Shown here: positions 5,725 to 7,051 of the stretch, piece by piece
Position numbering within the stretch: position 1 is the stretch's first letter
How the letters are laid out: each line of letters begins with the position of its first letter
Assembly: GCA_022712835.1 (NCBI GenBank)
Contig: JAFLJU010000190.1
Coordinates: forward strand, 1-7,051
Length of the DNA stretch: 7,051 bases
Reading direction: 5' to 3'
Source: Desulfobacteraceae bacterium
Lineage (GTDB): Bacteria > Desulfobacterota > Desulfobacteria > Desulfobacterales > Desulfobacteraceae
Translations under genes and position numbers: made by a program
The notes under the pieces: model-generated
Databases searched by the model: none
What the model saw: the letters and a program-made list of their open reading frames with translations, nothing else
What the model was told of the DNA's origin: nothing

Positions 5725-5898
5725 ATGGGCAAATGCAAAAAACATCCATTACGGGAAACCCCCTACCGGTGTGCAAAATATGATATTTATCAATGCAAGG
5801 AATGCATGCGGTGCAAGGACCCCAAACTTTATTGTAAGCACAGGCCCGGCTGCGCCATCCATTTTATTACGGAGAAAGGAATGGATCCCGATTTTTAA
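5725..5898 (+). CDS. Small cysteine-rich protein, probable metal binder
   Basis: A 57-residue basic protein with seven cysteines (4, 16, 24, 27, 30, 37, 43) and nearby histidines (7, 39, 46). The core CxxCxxC (24-30) with later Cys37 and Cys43 suggests a zinc or iron-sulfur site, though it matches no family I can name. No signal peptide or membrane helix is seen, so it is probably cytoplasmic. The ATG has a strong AAGGAGA site 4 bases upstream and a TTGACA promoter candidate before it, which argues for a real gene despite its size. The ordered cysteine spacing would be hard to get by chance. It is followed after 69 bp by the 82-residue gene and then tupA, all on the same strand. I recall similar short unannotated proteins in sulfate-reducing deltaproteobacteria, but this was not checked. 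Confidence 0.78.
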   Translation: MGKCKKHPLRETPYRCAKYDIYQCKECMRCKDPKLYCKHRPGCAIHFITEKGMDPDF

Positions 5899-5967
5899 AA
5901 AACGCCTCCCTTTTGGTAAAATATGATATAAGGTTTCAACTTTTAAAATAATAGGACACAAACAAAT

Positions 5968-6216
5968 ATGAAAAAAGACACACATGATTTTATCCATGGA
6001 TACAAGGGTCTGGGTGCTTTCGGCATGGATCGCGAAACCGATGAAGAAACCGTCATGTTTTATTTACAAAAATTCTCAGAGGACGGGTTCATGAAAACAT
6101 TGCTTCCCAGGCTTTCAGACCAGGAGTTGGAAGAAATCTATTTATTTGTAAATGAGCGCCTGAAAAAACACATATCAGAAGAGGAGTACCATGGACTGTT
6201 CCTGAAAGACAGATAG
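5968..6216 (+). CDS. Conserved small soluble protein of unknown function
   Basis: An 82-residue acidic protein without signal peptide, membrane helix or cysteine; largely helical by appearance. It shows HDFxHGYKGLGAFGMDRET near the N-terminus, a central helical part with LLPRLSDQELEEIY (45-58), and a C-terminus rich in Lys/Glu ending GLFLKDR. It resembles a family I recall from Desulfobacterales and Geobacter-type genomes that is usually labelled only as a cytoplasmic or hypothetical protein; no function is known to me. The ATG has a weak AGGA site about 11 bases upstream. It sits 69 bp after the cysteine-rich gene and 144 bp before tupA. It could share the upstream promoter, as none stands out in the 69-bp gap. 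It is probably real because the frame is free of stops and uses codons like its neighbours. Confidence 0.82.
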   Translation: MKKDTHDFIHGYKGLGAFGMDRETDEETVMFYLQKFSEDGFMKTLLPRLSDQELEEIYLFVNERLKKHISEEEYHGLFLKDR

Positions 6217-6224
6217 CATTCTCT

Positions 6225-6254
6225 GTTCGTAATGGTTCGTATCGGTTAGTATGA
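6225..6254. repeat. Three 10-bp direct repeats upstream of tupA
   Basis: Adjacent units GTTCGTAATG (6225-6234), GTTCGTATCG (6235-6244) and GTTAGTATGA (6245-6254) share GTT-GTA at the same positions. The 10-bp period is about one helix turn, as expected for a protein binding one DNA face. The block ends about 31 bases before the -35 of the candidate tupA promoter, which suits an activator site. The first two units contain TTCGTA, also found inverted at 5595-5620. Confidence 0.5.
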
Positions 6255-6285
6255 TCAGGCTTGGATGAAATACATACAGTTTTTC

Positions 6286-6312
6286 TTGACAGGGGAGCCA
6301 CATTCCCATATT
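6286..6312 (+). promoter_or_regulatory. Weak candidate promoter of tupA
   Basis: A perfect TTGACA (6286-6291) is followed by CATATT (6307-6312), four of six matches at a short 15-base spacing; TATTTC at 6309 gives 17 bases but matches less well. Poor -10 elements are common in activator-dependent promoters, which fits with the direct repeats upstream. No other pair in the 144-bp gap looks better. Confidence 0.33.
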
Positions 6313-6360
6313 TCCAAAGCATATATTTAGGTGACCCATAAACTTAAGGAAATATAAAAA

Positions 6361-7051
6361 ATGTACAAGAAAAAATTAGTTTCAAGTCTTTTGACTGGAG
6401 TTGTTCTGCTCGTATTGACAACTTATGGCCTGGCCGGCGACAAAGCTTTAATGATGGCAACCACCACCAGCACTGACAATACAGGCCTTTTGGAGTATCT
6501 GATCCCCCATTTTGAAAAAGAAACAGGGATTGCCCTCAAATGGACGGCCACGGGAACCGGCAAGGCCCTGAAACTGGGTCAGAACTGTGACGTGGATGTA
6601 CTGTTGGTTCATGCCCCTGGCGCAGAAAAAAAATATATCCAAAAGGGATATGGCAAAGATCGGCGGGAGATCATGTACAACGATTTTGTGATTATTGGCC
6701 CTGACTCGGATCTGGCTGGCATAAAAGGAAAAAGCATAACAGACGCGCTTACGGCCGTCAAAAGCCATACCACCCCCTTCATGAGCCGGGGAGATGATTC
6801 CGGTACCAACAAAAAGGAAAAACTGCTGTGGAAAGAAGCGGGGATTGCATTGCCGGACACCGAAAGCTGGTATATCCAGACCGGCCAGGGCATGCTGGCC
6901 ACCATCACTATGGCCCAGGAAAAAAATGGCTATACCATGACAGACCGGGGCACCTATATCAAATACCAGGACAGCCAGGGCGGAAATGCCCCCTTGAAAG
7001 TATTGGTGGAAGGAGATAAAATCCTTTTGAATCAATATAGCGTGCTGACCC
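6361..7051 (+). CDS. tupA: Tungstate ABC transporter substrate-binding protein TupA (3' end cut off)
   Basis: The first 230 codons are present; the window ends one base into the next, so the C-terminus is missing, probably some tens of residues given the usual size of about 270. A Sec signal peptide is visible: basic MYKKK, hydrophobic core 6-22, likely cleavage after Ala25 (GLA). The mature part carries TupA hallmarks: ATTTSTDNTGLL (33-44), the oxyanion-binding TTTS segment; DVLLVHAPGAEK (79-90); YNDFVIIGP (106-114); SRGDDSGTNKKE (142-153) with Arg143; and YTMTDRGTY (191-199). TupA is the periplasmic receptor that delivers tungstate with very high affinity to TupB/TupC, for enzymes such as tungsten formate dehydrogenase or aldehyde oxidoreductase. 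There is no lipobox cysteine. The ATG has AAGGA 10 bases upstream. tupB and tupC would be expected just beyond the window. Specificity for tungstate over molybdate is inferred from the TTTS type rather than shown. Confidence 0.93.
   Translation, partial: MYKKKLVSSLLTGVVLLVLTTYGLAGDKALMMATTTSTDNTGLLEYLIPHFEKETGIALKWTATGTGKALKLGQNCDVDVLLVHAPGAEKKYIQKGYGKDRREIMYNDFVIIGPDSDLAGIKGKSITDALTAVKSHTTPFMSRGDDSGTNKKEKLLWKEAGIALPDTESWYIQTGQGMLATITMAQEKNGYTMTDRGTYIKYQDSQGGNAPLKVLVEGDKILLNQYSVLT

Noticed and set aside
6448..7035. 195-codon open frame on the minus strand opposite tupA
   Set aside because: It lies entirely antisense to a clear TupA coding region; its length reflects codon bias of the real gene, and its translation shows no family features.

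Overview
The window looks like chromosomal DNA of a Gram-negative, anaerobic deltaproteobacterium, most likely a sulfate reducer of the Desulfobacterales. I infer this from the style of the proteins, the tungstate-binding protein, and two small proteins that resemble uncharacterised families I recall from that group. No search was run, so the placement is tentative. There are nine credible coding regions. Six lie on the minus strand in the left three quarters and three on the plus strand in the right quarter. No rRNA, tRNA, CRISPR array, insertion sequence or integrase was seen.

Left part, minus strand (read right to left): phoU (2749-3396), phoB (2003-2695) and phoR (137-1963) form a compact phosphate-signalling operon. 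PhoR is a membrane histidine kinase with a sizeable periplasmic segment, HAMP and PAS domains. PhoB is its OmpR-type response regulator. PhoU is the adaptor that normally links them to the Pst transporter, but no pst genes are in the window. Gaps between the genes are 53 and 39 bp. The phoB-phoR gap is built from three tandem 12-bp repeats that triplicate the phoB stop codon. Below phoR (1-136) is a non-coding-looking stretch with an 11-C homopolymer and a small hairpin.

Middle, minus strand: a second signalling module, transcribed in the order Hpt protein (5118-5426), receiver-SpoIIE/PP2C phosphatase (3969-5090), and RsbW-type ATPase/anti-sigma kinase (3516-3965). The gaps are only 27 and 3 bp. 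It resembles the Pseudomonas HptB-HsbR phosphorelay/partner-switch, but with the HsbR domains split over two genes. No histidine kinase, STAS antagonist or sigma factor is encoded here, so its partners must lie elsewhere. A 119-bp gap with a 13-bp palindrome separates it from phoU. No obvious terminator lies between, so read-through is possible.

Right part, plus strand: after a 298-bp divergent intergenic region rich in dyad symmetry come a 57-residue cysteine-rich protein (5725-5898), an 82-residue acidic soluble protein (5968-6216), and the first 230 codons of a tungstate-binding lipid-free periplasmic protein TupA (6361 to window end). The hexamer TTCGTA/TACGAA occurs only in the two intergenic regions of this right-hand part: as an inverted pair at 5595-5620 and within 10-bp tandem repeats at 6225-6254. 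This suggests a shared regulator, possibly of oxyanion uptake.
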